Shown: positions 21,163 through 30,206, numbered from the stretch's first letter. The stretch is 64,000 bases of DNA from Microtetraspora malaysiensis (GCF_001528665.1 NZ_BBYJ01000004.1:498472-562471), one strand, 5' to 3'. Translations and numbers: made by a program. Notes: generated from the letters alone by a model not told the origin.

Positions 21163-23118
21163 CTAGAAAGGGAGAACTGCCCCACCGATCCTCTTCGTGA
21201 TGTCCCCGATCAGTCCGCCGATCAAGTTGACGACGGTGTCCTGGCCCCTCGCCTTCAGGCTGCCGACGACGTCGTCGATGGCCACGGACGGCGGGCGCCA
21301 CGGGACCCAGGACGGGCCGGCGGAGAGCGCCGTCATGACCGCGAAGAACGCCACCGTGCCGACGACGAGGGCGACCACCATGCCCGCGCCGGGGCTGCGG
21401 ATCGCGCCGGTCAGCGCGCGGGCGACCGCCTTGCGCGGCGCGCCTCCGCCGGGGAGCACGAACAGTCCGGCCACAAAGGCGCCGGCCGCGTAGGCCGCGG
21501 CCGGATCCGTGCCCATCTTGCCCATGTAGACCAGAACGCCCCACACACACATGCCGAACATCGCGGCGAGCGGCACCTGCACGAGTGTCGCGAAGGCCGA
21601 CTTGATCAGCGCCCACGGGGTGCCCAGCACGGCGAGGATCGGGTCGGCCCCGCTGCTGCCGCGTACCGACCGGCGCGCGGCGAGGTCGCCGAGCAGATAA
21701 TGCGCCACCCGAAGGCAGAGCGCGGCCACGATCGCGAACAGGCTCACGGTCACCGGCAGGACGCACGCCAGCGCCACCAGGACGGTGAGCAGCAGCCCGG
21801 CCAGGATCGGGTGCCCGGTGCGGTAACGCGGCCGCTCCTGCTCCGGCGCGTACGGCCGGGCCTGCGCGGACGGGCCGGTCGGGACGGGAGGCGCGGTCTG
21901 GGTGGCGGGCGGCGCGACGTGCGGAGGCGGGGCGACCTGCGGCCCGGCGCCCGTGGCGGGAGGCGGCGGATAGCCGGCGACCCTCTGGTCCGGGAACGGC
22001 GGCGGGTAGGACGGCCCCGGCTGGTACGGCGGCGGCTGCCCCGGCGGGTACCCGTTGAGGGGCGGCGGGACGACGGCGGGGGCCTGCCTCGGCTGACGCG
22101 GCTCCCTGCGCGTCCGCTCCGGCTCGACGTAGTTCACCGGGGGCAGCAGGTCGGAGTAGCTGTCGTCGTCCCGTCCCGCGGACGGCCTGCCCTGTGCGGC
22201 CGAGACGGCGGCGTCGTCCAGCATCCGGGTGCCGTCCACCGGCGTTTTCCCGTTGAGCGCGGACGCGTCGAGGATCTTGGTGCCGCCGTCGCGGGCGACC
22301 TCGCGCAGAACCGTGACGGACGGGTCGAGGGCCCGGGACAGCCGCAGGAGCGACGAGGCCGTGGGACGGGTGGTGGCGTCGGTGGCCAGCGCCTTCTGCA
22401 TCCAGTCGTGCAGCCACGGCGGCGCGAGATCGATCTGCGCCTTGCCTTCGAGGATGTTGTAGCAGACCGACTCGAACGTGCCCGACCCGAACGGCGGCTT
22501 GCCGGAGACCGCGAAGAAGACGGTGGCGGCCAGCGCGTGGACGTCGGCCGCCTGGGTGATCTCGGTGTCTCTGATGATCTCGGGCGCGAGGTAGCCGGGG
22601 GTGCCGACGAACATGCCCGTCTGGGTCAGCCGGGTGGCGTTCACCAGGTGGGCGATGCCGAAGTCGATCACCAGCGGCTCGCCGGCCACGAGCATCACGT
22701 TCGCCGGCTTGAGGTCCCGGTGGATGACGTCGGCGGCGTGGATGGCGACCAGCGCCTCGCACAGGCCGCGGGCCAGCCGGATGACGTCGTCATCCGGCAG
22801 CGGGCCGTCTTCGAGGACGGCCTGCTCCAGCGTGCGCCCGGGGGCGTACCGCGTCACGATGTAGGGCGTGTCGCTGATCAGGTCCGCGTCGAGAACCTCG
22901 GCCACGCGGGGGCTGCGCACCCGCCGCATGGTCTCGACCTCGCGGGTGAGCCGGTCGCGCGCCTTGAGGTCGGACGCGACATGCTGGTGCAGCACCTTGA
23001 CCGCGACCTGACGCCCCTCCTCGTCCAAGCCAAGGTGGACCACCCCCATGCCGCCCTCGCCGAGCTGGCGAAGCAGCCGGTAAGGGCCGATCCGCTCCGG
23101 AGCCTCAGTCGCCGACAT
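21163..23118 (-). CDS. Ser/Thr protein kinase with Pro-rich linker and membrane tail
   Basis: A 651-residue kinase. Residues about 12-265 are the kinase domain (LGEGGMGVVHLGLD, VAVKVLHQ, HRDLKPANVMLV, VIDFGIAHL, GTPGYLAPEII). A Pro/Gly/Tyr-rich linker follows (about 300-440, with GYPPGQPPPYQPG). About five hydrophobic segments fill the C-terminus and end GGAVLPF. The C-terminal region resembles that of the next kinase upstream (GTPWALIKSAFATL versus GRPDALLKSVGITI), which indicates tandem duplication. It lies 71 bp upstream of the first kinase and 12 bp downstream of the third, so one transcript is likely. Confidence 0.92.
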   Translation of the reverse strand: MSATEAPERIGPYRLLRQLGEGGMGVVHLGLDEEGRQVAVKVLHQHVASDLKARDRLTREVETMRRVRSPRVAEVLDADLISDTPYIVTRYAPGRTLEQAVLEDGPLPDDDVIRLARGLCEALVAIHAADVIHRDLKPANVMLVAGEPLVIDFGIAHLVNATRLTQTGMFVGTPGYLAPEIIRDTEITQAADVHALAATVFFAVSGKPPFGSGTFESVCYNILEGKAQIDLAPPWLHDWMQKALATDATTRPTASSLLRLSRALDPSVTVLREVARDGGTKILDASALNGKTPVDGTRMLDDAAVSAAQGRPSAGRDDDSYSDLLPPVNYVEPERTRREPRQPRQAPAVVPPPLNGYPPGQPPPYQPGPSYPPPFPDQRVAGYPPPPATGAGPQVAPPPHVAPPATQTAPPVPTGPSAQARPYAPEQERPRYRTGHPILAGLLLTVLVALACVLPVTVSLFAIVAALCLRVAHYLLGDLAARRSVRGSSGADPILAVLGTPWALIKSAFATLVQVPLAAMFGMCVWGVLVYMGKMGTDPAAAYAAGAFVAGLFVLPGGGAPRKAVARALTGAIRSPGAGMVVALVVGTVAFFAVMTALSAGPSWVPWRPPSVAIDDVVGSLKARGQDTVVNLIGGLIGDITKRIGGAVLPF

Positions 23119-23130
23119 GTCCGTCCCCCG

Positions 23131-25203
23131 TCACTGATTCCCTGCTTTGTTACGCAACTGGTTCAGGTCCTGCACCACCGAGGGCACGTTGACGGGACCC
23201 ATGAAGTGTCCCCCTGTCTGTTTACCCATCAGCCCGGTGAGCGCAATCGCCGTCACCGCCGCGGCGACCGCTCCGGCCCCCCAGGCCAGCGCCGTCGCCG
23301 CGCTTCTCGTCGGCAGCAGCGACGCGATCGTGCGTCGCACCTGCCTGCTCGGACCCTCCACTCCCGGCCCCGCGCATACCGTCCAGAGTGCCACCGCGAT
23401 CCCCCAGCTGAGCGCGTCGAGCGTGGACATCTTGGTGGCGAGCACGGTGAGCAGCAGCGTCACCGGAAGACCGAGGATCAGCGCGTACGGCACCAGCGCG
23501 ATCGTGATGCCGACCGACTTGAGCAACGCGTCGGGCCGGCCGAGCACGCGCACCACGTCCGTCGCCGCGGCCGCGGGCGGCCTGTGCGCGTTCAGCTGGG
23601 GCTGCGCGATGTCGGCGGCGCGGAGCAGGATCGTGATCGGCAGCACGAGCACCGTGACGAGCAGCGGCGCGATCACCGTGAGGGCGACCACCAGGAGGAG
23701 CAGCATCGCGGCGGCCACGCCGTACGCCTTGGAGCGCTGGAGCGGCGTGGCGGGCGCGGAGCCGGCGGCGGCCACCGGAGGCGGCGGCACGCGCATGGTC
23801 GGCTGGAAGGGCGGGGGATGCGGCTGTCCGACCTGCGGCGTCTGCTCGTAGATCTCGGGCGCCTGCTCGAAGAGCGCGTGCGGGCCGTGCGCGCCGCGCA
23901 GCTCCTCGGGCCGCACGCGGCGGGTGGGCACGTCGGTCTCGCCGGTCGCGGGCGCGGGCGCCCAGGGTGTCCCGGACGGCGGGGCCGCCGGGCTCGCCGG
24001 GTTCGCCGCCGCGGGAGGCGGAGTCGTGGCCGAGCCCGTCGGCGGCGCGTACCGCGTGGGCGCGTCGTCCGCGGCAGGCGCGCCGGTCGCGCCGGTCGCG
24101 GACAGGCCGGCCCGGCGCAGGTCGTCGCCGGTCACCCGCACGGTCGGGAACGGGTCGCCGGCCCCGCCGGGCGACGCGCCCTGGTCGAGCAGCGAGACGA
24201 ACTCCTCCGCGGGCGGCTGGGCGGGCGTCGGCTGCCCAGGATTCGCGGGCGGCGCGGGCTGGGTCTCCACCGGGTCGGCGGACGGCGCGGGCCGGGCCTC
24301 CGCGGGGCGCGCCGGCCGCATGGCGGCACCTGTGACGGGCATCGAACGGCCGGTCGTCTCGTCGACGTTCGGCACCGTGGAGATCTCGTCGGGCACGCGC
24401 ACCCTGCCGGCGCGCGGCATGAGCTGGGTGACCTGCCGGCTCAGGTCGACCGCGGTCGGCCGCCTGGCCGGGTTGCGCTGGAGCGCCGCGCGCAGCACCG
24501 GCTGGATCAGCGCGGGGGCCGCGCTCACGTTGGCCTTGCCGGAGGTGATGTTGTAGAAGATCATCTCGAGCGTGCCCTTGCCGAAGGGCGGCAGGCCGGT
24601 GGCGGCGTAGAGGAGCGTGCCGCCCCAGGCGTGCACGTCCACCTCGGGCCCGGCCTCGTGCCCTTCGATGATCTCGGGCGCGAGGTAGCCGGGCGTGCCG
24701 ATGAACATCCCGGTCTGGGTGAGCCGGGTCGCGTCGACGCCCTGGGCGATGCCGAAGTCGATCAGGACCGGACGGCCGTCGAGCATGAGGACGTTGCCCG
24801 GCTTGAGGTCGCGGTGGATCACCCCGGCCCCGTGGACGGCGGCGAGCGCCTCGGCCACACCGGCTCCCACCCGCAGCAGGGCGTCCACGGGGAGCGGACC
24901 GTCCTGCTTGACGAGCTCGTCGAGCGGGCGGCCCGGCACGTAGCGGGTCACGATGTACGGCCGGCGGCCGGTCACGTCGGCGTCGAGGACCTCCGCGATG
25001 TGCGGGCTGCGCACCCGCCGCATGGTCTCGACCTCGCGCGAGAGCCTCCTGCGCGCGAGGTCGTCCTGGGTGACCTCCGGGCGCAGGACCTTGATGGCCA
25101 CCTGCCTCCCGTGCGGATCCAGGGCGAGATGGACCACGCCCATGCCGCCTTCACCGAGCCGCCGTAGCAGCCGGTAGGGGCCCAGTCGGTCGTCCTGATT
25201 CAT
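23131..25203 (-). CDS. Ser/Thr protein kinase, first gene of the kinase array
   Basis: A 690-residue kinase. The kinase domain (about 1-262) has LGPYRLLRRLGEGGMGVVHL, VAIKVLRPE, HRDLKPGNVLML, LIDFGIAQGV and GTPGYLAPEIIEG. The linker (about 285-460) is rich in Ala, Pro and Thr and contains several Thr-Arg-Arg/Thr-Met-Arg sites that could be phosphorylated. About five hydrophobic segments follow. I place the start at ATG 25203 (MNQDDRLGPYRL); no clear ribosome-binding site precedes it, so the message may be leaderless. The open frame runs further to 25290 but is not kinase-like. Confidence 0.9.
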   Translation of the reverse strand: MNQDDRLGPYRLLRRLGEGGMGVVHLALDPHGRQVAIKVLRPEVTQDDLARRRLSREVETMRRVRSPHIAEVLDADVTGRRPYIVTRYVPGRPLDELVKQDGPLPVDALLRVGAGVAEALAAVHGAGVIHRDLKPGNVLMLDGRPVLIDFGIAQGVDATRLTQTGMFIGTPGYLAPEIIEGHEAGPEVDVHAWGGTLLYAATGLPPFGKGTLEMIFYNITSGKANVSAAPALIQPVLRAALQRNPARRPTAVDLSRQVTQLMPRAGRVRVPDEISTVPNVDETTGRSMPVTGAAMRPARPAEARPAPSADPVETQPAPPANPGQPTPAQPPAEEFVSLLDQGASPGGAGDPFPTVRVTGDDLRRAGLSATGATGAPAADDAPTRYAPPTGSATTPPPAAANPASPAAPPSGTPWAPAPATGETDVPTRRVRPEELRGAHGPHALFEQAPEIYEQTPQVGQPHPPPFQPTMRVPPPPVAAAGSAPATPLQRSKAYGVAAAMLLLLVVALTVIAPLLVTVLVLPITILLRAADIAQPQLNAHRPPAAAATDVVRVLGRPDALLKSVGITIALVPYALILGLPVTLLLTVLATKMSTLDALSWGIAVALWTVCAGPGVEGPSRQVRRTIASLLPTRSAATALAWGAGAVAAAVTAIALTGLMGKQTGGHFMGPVNVPSVVQDLNQLRNKAGNQ

Positions 25204-25329
25204 GGCGTAAGCACCATACCGACTAAAGCACCGTCCATGACTGAACCAACGCGCCACATTCCTGGTCATGACAACGTATGGCGGCGGCATCAGGTTTCCC
25301 GCGCCGGCACAAAATCCGCGCGGGAACGG

Positions 25330-25842
25330 TCAGAGGGCGATGGGGAGCACCTCCGCGCCGGTCGCCTCGACCAGCGCCTTGCCGGACAACGCCAGCTTGG
25401 AGCGCCGCACGCCGCTGCCGATCACGATGAAGTCCCGCTGAGTCACCTTCTCGTCCACCAGCACCGGCCAGTCCGCGGGGAGGCCGATCGGGGTGATGCC
25501 GCCGTACTCCATGCCGGTCAGCTCGACCGCCTCCGCCTGCGGGGCGAAGGAGACCTTGCGGACGTCGAGGTGGCGGCGCACCACGCCGTTCACGTCCGCC
25601 CGGTCGTCGGCGAGGATCATGACGGCGGCGTACCGGACCTCGCCGCCGCGCTTGCCCGCGACGATGACGCAGTTGGCCGAGTCCTCAAGGGCCACGCCGT
25701 ACCGCTCGCAGAACGCGGCGGTGTCGGAGAGCTCGGGATCGATCTCGGCGACCTTCAGCTCCACGCCGGTCTGCGGCGCCGTCTTCGCCACGGGGGCGGC
25801 GAGCAGATCAACGCGGTCGGCGGCGGGCACCCAGTCGAGCAT
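25330..25842 (-). CDS. YbaK/EbsC-family aminoacyl-tRNA deacylase-like protein
   Basis: A 170-residue YbaK/EbsC domain protein. This family removes wrongly attached amino acids from tRNA (ProX, YbaK). Visible motifs are LEDSANCVIVAGKRG, YAAVMILADDRADVNGVVR, and the late GMEYGGITPIGLPADWPVLVD block that corresponds to the family's GGxxPxG loop. It starts one base after the amine oxidase stop (TAG directly followed by ATG) and is the last gene of the five-gene operon. Its amino-acid specificity is not evident; the operon context would allow a role against non-standard amino acids. Confidence 0.88.
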   Translation of the reverse strand: MLDWVPAADRVDLLAAPVAKTAPQTGVELKVAEIDPELSDTAAFCERYGVALEDSANCVIVAGKRGGEVRYAAVMILADDRADVNGVVRRHLDVRKVSFAPQAEAVELTGMEYGGITPIGLPADWPVLVDEKVTQRDFIVIGSGVRRSKLALSGKALVEATGAEVLPIAL

Positions 25843-27537
25843 CTACGACTCCTTCAACACACGGTCGTGCAGTTGGGTGACCACATTACGGGCCGACTCG
25901 AACGATCCGGCCTGCCATGCGACGAGATGGGTGAGCCAGTCCCCGGCGAAGTAGACCCTGCCGTCGGGTTTCTGCAGGTGCGCGAACCCGCCCTCGTACG
26001 ACGGCCAGCCGACCCAGCCGCCCTCGATGTGCGGCTGCCGATGCCAGGCGATGGAGACGCTGGAGCGGAGCCCGTGGCCGTACGTGCCGCCGTGGATCTT
26101 CGCGCCCTGGGCGAGCGCGCGCCGCTCCCGCTCGGGGTGGGCGAGCCCTCCGTAGAGCTCGGCGGCGGCTCCGGTGTTGTAGTAGCCGACGATCAGGCCG
26201 CTCCGGCCGTGGAAGCCGTACGACGGGTACCAGATGTGCTGGATGTCGAGGTCGGTCTCGGTGACGCCGCCGTAGATGTGGTCCTGCTCCTCCCACCAGC
26301 GGGTCCGGTACTCCAGGCCGATCTTGCCCGAGGGCAGCGGCTTCGGCGTGGACAGCGCGTCCACGGTGCGGCGGTCGAGGTTGCCGGGGATCCGCGCGAG
26401 GATGTGCGGCGGCAGCGCGGCGACGCAGTAGTCCGCCCGGATCGACCCGCCCTTGTACGCGACCTCGACGCCGTCGGGGCGATTGGTGATCCGGGTGGCC
26501 GGGGCCGAGGTGCGGATCCGGCCCGCCCCGACCGCTTTGACGAGCCCGGTGACGATCGCGTCCATGCCGCCCACCGGCTGGAGCATCGGCATGGCCTGGT
26601 CATAGGCGAGCCCGAAACTCACCGACCGCCCGATCCGGTAGCCGAGCACCTCACTCAGGGACGGCGGCGCGCCCGCGGGCTCGCCCCTGCGCTCGGTCCC
26701 CGTGTACGCGTACCGGTCGCCGATGTCGCCGAAGGCGGAGAGGAAATCGAGCAGCAGCTCCTTGTCCTGCGCGGTCAGCCGCCGGTCGAGCGCGCCGGTG
26801 TGGGTCGCCTTGGCCAGCAGCTCGCTGATGTAGCCGTAGGTGTCCGCGCGGGCGGTGCGCGCCCGGAGCGGGGCCCGCATCCCGCTCGTGTAGACGTAGG
26901 CGCTGGGGTTCTCGTTGACGAACACCTCGATCGGGACGCCCAGCTCCCGGCAGTAGTCGAGGGTGATCATCCATTGGGCGATGCGGCCGGGGCCCGCGTT
27001 GAAGTAGACGCCCTCGCCGAACGCCGCCTCCTGGGTCTTCCCGGAGATCTCGGGAAGCCGGTCGCCGTGCCGGAGCGTGAGGTTGCGCCCGCCGACCTGG
27101 TCGCGCGCTTCCAGGATCGTGCAGTCGTAGCCCGCCTTGCCCAGCTCGTACGCGCAGGCGAGCCCGGCGACGCCCGCGCCGAGGATCACGACCGTGGCCC
27201 CGGCCCGGCCGTTCAAGGTGAAGTCGGACTTTCGGGGCGGGGTGTAGTCCCTGGTCTGCCGGTCGGGGGCGAGGCCGAGCGCGCCCATCGCGGCGTACAT
27301 CGCGCCCGCGCCGCCGGCCGCGCCGAGACCGACGAGGAGCCCGCGCCGGGTGAGGGTGCGGCCCCTCCCCCCGCGGCCCGGTAAGCGGCCCGGTAAGCCG
27401 CCCGGCGACCCTTTACCCGGCCCGCCGGGTAAGCCGCCGCCCGATCCGCCCGGCGAACCGCCGTCCGGGCCGTTCGGCGTGCCGCCGGCCGCGCCGATCG
27501 AATCCCCGTCCGGAACGCCGCCGTCCGTCGTCGTCAC
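25843..27537 (-). CDS. FAD-dependent amine/L-amino acid oxidase with Tat signal
   Basis: A 564-residue flavin amine oxidase. Residues 1-60 are mostly Gly and Pro, followed by a twin-arginine-like signal (LTRRGLLVGLGAAGGAGA, about 62-80). The Rossmann FAD site is VVILGAGVAGLACAYELG (about 112-130), with LEARDQVGGRN after it. The C-terminal flavin motif is GRVYFAGDWLTHLVAWQAG (about 525-545). The overall layout fits secreted L-amino acid oxidases and related monoamine oxidases; the substrate is not clear. The Gly/Pro leader before a Tat signal is unusual, and no better start codon was found between it and the RR motif. It follows the M55 gene by 10 bp. Confidence 0.88.
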   Translation of the reverse strand: MTTTDGGVPDGDSIGAAGGTPNGPDGGSPGGSGGGLPGGPGKGSPGGLPGRLPGRGGRGRTLTRRGLLVGLGAAGGAGAMYAAMGALGLAPDRQTRDYTPPRKSDFTLNGRAGATVVILGAGVAGLACAYELGKAGYDCTILEARDQVGGRNLTLRHGDRLPEISGKTQEAAFGEGVYFNAGPGRIAQWMITLDYCRELGVPIEVFVNENPSAYVYTSGMRAPLRARTARADTYGYISELLAKATHTGALDRRLTAQDKELLLDFLSAFGDIGDRYAYTGTERRGEPAGAPPSLSEVLGYRIGRSVSFGLAYDQAMPMLQPVGGMDAIVTGLVKAVGAGRIRTSAPATRITNRPDGVEVAYKGGSIRADYCVAALPPHILARIPGNLDRRTVDALSTPKPLPSGKIGLEYRTRWWEEQDHIYGGVTETDLDIQHIWYPSYGFHGRSGLIVGYYNTGAAAELYGGLAHPERERRALAQGAKIHGGTYGHGLRSSVSIAWHRQPHIEGGWVGWPSYEGGFAHLQKPDGRVYFAGDWLTHLVAWQAGSFESARNVVTQLHDRVLKES

Positions 27538-27547
27538 GCCGCCTGCC

Positions 27548-28390
27548 TCAGCCGTAGATGCCGCTGCCGCACGCGACCGATCCGGCGATCATGGCGAAGA
27601 TGCCGAAGAGCGCCATGATCTCGCGGTAGTCGTCCGTGCTGAACTCGGTGTGCCGGGGACCGACCTGCCGGGTGCCGGGCACCAGCCCGCAGCCCGCGGC
27701 GATCGCGGTCGAGTTCCACTCGACCCCCAGCGTGTACGGCGGAGCCACGACGTACGGCCGGAAGTCGGCCAGCCTGCCGATCGCCCGCGTCGCCGCCTCC
27801 TTGATGCGGGCCTGGGCGACCGTGGGCGGCAGCAGCTCGGCGGAGAAGCGGTCCACGCCCTTCTTGACGGCCACGGTCTCGACGTCGCCGAGCAGCTCGC
27901 GCGCCTCCTCGCACACCGCCTCGTCACCGGTGATCAGCGCGACGGGGACGCCCAGCGACCCGGCGAACCCCGCGACCAGCCGGGTCTCCCCGCAGATCTC
28001 GCCGTTCAGGTAGACGTTCTGGATCTCCTTGCCCATCCAGGTGTGGTTGAGCACGCCGTGCTGGACGCCCGCCCGCGCGTGGTACCCGGCGAAGCAGGCG
28101 GCGGCGAAGTCGGGCGTGAGGCCCTGCCCCATCCGGTGCGGCTTGCCCGGCCCCCGGATGAGCGTCGCCCTCGGGTCGATCAGGTCGATCCGCAGGTTCT
28201 TGGTCGAGCCGTGGGCGTCGTTGATCAGCACGGACTCGGCTCCGGCGTCGAAGGCGCCCGCGACGACGGCGTTGGCGTCGCCGGTCATCAGCTCGCAGCC
28301 GCGCTCGTATCCGCGGCCGCCCGCGTGCATCTCCTCCGGGTCCGTCAGCCCGGTCACGCCCTCCATGTCGACGGACAGATAGATCTTCAC
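27548..28390 (-). CDS. M55-family D-aminopeptidase (DppA-like)
   Basis: A 280-residue M55 peptidase, related to Bacillus DppA, a zinc D-aminopeptidase that forms a decameric ring. The metal-site signature SVDMEGVTGL is at the N-terminus (Asp 8, Glu 10). Further conserved positions are NDAHGST (about 58-64), FAGYHARAG (about 100-108), LNHTWMG and LNGEICGE. It starts at GTG 28390 and overlaps the PP-loop gene stop by four bases. No signal peptide is present, so it acts in the cytoplasm. Confidence 0.92.
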   Translation of the reverse strand: MKIYLSVDMEGVTGLTDPEEMHAGGRGYERGCELMTGDANAVVAGAFDAGAESVLINDAHGSTKNLRIDLIDPRATLIRGPGKPHRMGQGLTPDFAAACFAGYHARAGVQHGVLNHTWMGKEIQNVYLNGEICGETRLVAGFAGSLGVPVALITGDEAVCEEARELLGDVETVAVKKGVDRFSAELLPPTVAQARIKEAATRAIGRLADFRPYVVAPPYTLGVEWNSTAIAAGCGLVPGTRQVGPRHTEFSTDDYREIMALFGIFAMIAGSVACGSGIYG

Positions 28391-29685
28391 CCGATCCCCC
28401 AGTTCTCCACCCGGGCGCTCTCGTCCGGGGTCATCAGTCCCACACCCTCCATGTAAGCGGCGACCCGCTCACGCCAGGGCTCCGGGATCTCCTCGATCGC
28501 GGGCGGGTAGCAGTGGTCCAGCCAGCGGGTGGACTCCTCCGTCGCGCCAAGGAGCTCGGCGGCGCGGGCGAACGGCGTGCTCTCGATCCCGGGCACCCGC
28601 GCGCAGCCGTACTCGATCATCTCCTGCCCGCCGTACGGCGGCGACTCCTGCCACTTCCGGGCGACGGCGCTCTTCGCGGTGACCGTGGTCGCGAGCGGGC
28701 GACGCTCGACGGCGGCCTGGATCAGCTCCTTGTACAGGCACTTGCCGCAGGTGCCGCAGGGCCCGTCGCCGGAGCCGCGCAGGCACCAGCGCACCAGGTC
28801 GCGGAGCTCGGATTCGAGCGCGACGCGCATGGTCACGGCCTCGCTGACGCCGCCGACCGGCAGCACGACCGGCAGCCCGGCGGCGGCGAACACCCGGCCC
28901 CATCTCCCTTCCGGCGCCCACATCGGATTGTCGGGGGTGTACCTGCACAGGTATCTGTCGCCGCCCAGCCAGCGGGACCCCAGCTCGTAGCCCATGGCGA
29001 TGCCGCCCAGATCCAGTTCGTCGGCGAGAAGGAGCGCGCCCGCCGCGACCGCGTGATGCTCCGGATAGCCCGGCCGGGGACTGGCGAGCAGGAACTCCAG
29101 GTCGGATCGTACGACAGTCAGCTCGCGCCCGGTCCGCGCGGCGAGCCGGGCGAGCACGTCGGAGCGATAGTGCGTCCACCGGTTCGGGACGCGGGGGTGG
29201 CTGATGCGCCGGAAGTGAACCAGCGGGGCGTCGGGCAGGATCGCGGCCACCGCGACGGAGTCCGCGCCGCCGCTGTAGGAGATCGCCAGCCGGCTCCCCG
29301 TCCTCGGCCGCTCGCCGACCGGCCCGGCCTCGATGCCCCAGCCGTCGGAAATGGCCTCGGCGAGCTCCGGGGAGATCGCCCGGTCGAAGGTCACCCGCCG
29401 CCGCGTCCACGGCGCCGCCATCGTCCAGGCCGCCACCGCGAGCAGGTCCGGGTGCACGTACGGCTCACCACGGCCCGTGTACGGCGCGGCGGGGCCGGCG
29501 GGCGGGAGCCGTACGTGGCAGGAGTTGGTGCGCAGTTCCATCCGCTGGCCGTCGGTGCAGGCGCCGGTGGTGGCGTCCTCGGGGTCGAGCAGGAAGGTGA
29601 GCCGCCAGACGCGCTCGCCCCCGCCGCCGTCCGATCCGCCCGCGCCGTCCCGCGCCGGCTCCTCGGCCGTCCAGGTGACACGCAC
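28387..29685 (-). CDS. PP-loop ATPase of unassigned subfamily
   Basis: A 432-residue protein with an N-type ATP pyrophosphatase core. The PP-loop is SYSGGADSVAVAA (about 136-148). Later conserved-looking elements are PEHHAVAAGALLLADE, GYELGSRWLGGDRYL, and a four-cysteine-type segment WCLRGSGDGPCGTCGKC (about 307-323) that could bind zinc or a cluster. The first 130 residues form a separate beta-rich domain. PP-loop enzymes activate a carboxylate or tRNA base with ATP; the acceptor here is unknown, and it is neither a tRNA thiolase nor an asparagine synthetase by motif. It overlaps the M55 gene and lies 3 bp after the coiled-coil gene. Confidence 0.78.
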   Translation of the reverse strand: MRVTWTAEEPARDGAGGSDGGGGERVWRLTFLLDPEDATTGACTDGQRMELRTNSCHVRLPPAGPAAPYTGRGEPYVHPDLLAVAAWTMAAPWTRRRVTFDRAISPELAEAISDGWGIEAGPVGERPRTGSRLAISYSGGADSVAVAAILPDAPLVHFRRISHPRVPNRWTHYRSDVLARLAARTGRELTVVRSDLEFLLASPRPGYPEHHAVAAGALLLADELDLGGIAMGYELGSRWLGGDRYLCRYTPDNPMWAPEGRWGRVFAAAGLPVVLPVGGVSEAVTMRVALESELRDLVRWCLRGSGDGPCGTCGKCLYKELIQAAVERRPLATTVTAKSAVARKWQESPPYGGQEMIEYGCARVPGIESTPFARAAELLGATEESTRWLDHCYPPAIEEIPEPWRERVAAYMEGVGLMTPDESARVENWGIG

Positions 29686-29688
29686 CGG

Positions 29689-30066
29689 CTACTCCACGTC
29701 CGCGGCCACGGTCTCCCGGGCCCGCGACTCGGTCCGCAGCTCAGCCCGGAGCGCGTCGATCGCCTGCCACACGAGCATCTCGTTCTGCAGCAGGCGGTCG
29801 AGGGCGTCGGCGGTCTCGGTCGCCAGCCGGTGCGCGTCGGCGCCCCTGGGATCGGGCGTGGGGGCCTTGGGCGGGGTGATGATCGCCTGCCTCATCTGGT
29901 CGACCTCTCCGCGCAGCGCCGCGACCTCCTTGCGCAGCAGCTGGACCTCCCACAGAGCGTCCTTCACGTCTTTGCGATGCTCTGTCTTGGTGACGTACCG
30001 CGCGTCTATCCGGGAGCGCGCCGCCCGTCGGAGCCGGGCAGGGATCAGTGCGCGTATGAACCGCAT
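29689..30066 (-). CDS. Small coiled-coil protein, first gene of the oxidase/PP-loop operon
   Basis: A 125-residue hypothetical protein. It begins with a basic amphipathic segment (MRFIRALIPARLRRAARSR) that could lie on the membrane, then has a heptad-rich helix (EVQLLRKEVAALRGEVDQMR, about 48-68) and a second helical part (EMLVWQAIDALRAELR). I prefer ATG 30066; a TTG at 30087 is also in frame. An AT-rich stretch at 30090-30125 (CAATTTTCGG, TATTTATTTG) is the probable promoter of the operon. Similar small coiled-coil proteins often scaffold larger enzymes, but that role is inference. Confidence 0.68.
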   Translation of the reverse strand: MRFIRALIPARLRRAARSRIDARYVTKTEHRKDVKDALWEVQLLRKEVAALRGEVDQMRQAIITPPKAPTPDPRGADAHRLATETADALDRLLQNEMLVWQAIDALRAELRTESRARETVAADVE

Positions 30067-30157
30067 AAACCGACACCATAGCGGCAAAGTCTGGCAATTT
30101 TCGGAGTCTATTTATTTGCCGGCCCGCGCCGACTATCTCGCCATTTTTCGCGCGGTT

Positions 30158-30192
30158 CCGCGCCCGCTCCCCTATCAGGCGAACGGGCGCGG
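30158..30192. terminator. Hairpin downstream of the enoyl-CoA hydratase gene
   Basis: A 9-bp stem (CCGCGCCCG pairing with CGGGCGCGG) with a 17-nt loop starts 15 bp after the enoyl-CoA hydratase stop codon. It separates that gene from the promoter region of the five-gene operon on the same strand. A smaller nested hairpin (GCGCGG-TT-CCGCGC) overlaps it. Confidence 0.6.
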
Positions 30193-30206
30193 TCCCGGCT
30201 TTCCGG

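Noticed and set aside
21700-25167. A 1155-residue plus-strand open frame
   Set aside because: It is antisense to two clear kinases; its composition (Arg, Gly, Asp, Val) is that of a shadow frame.
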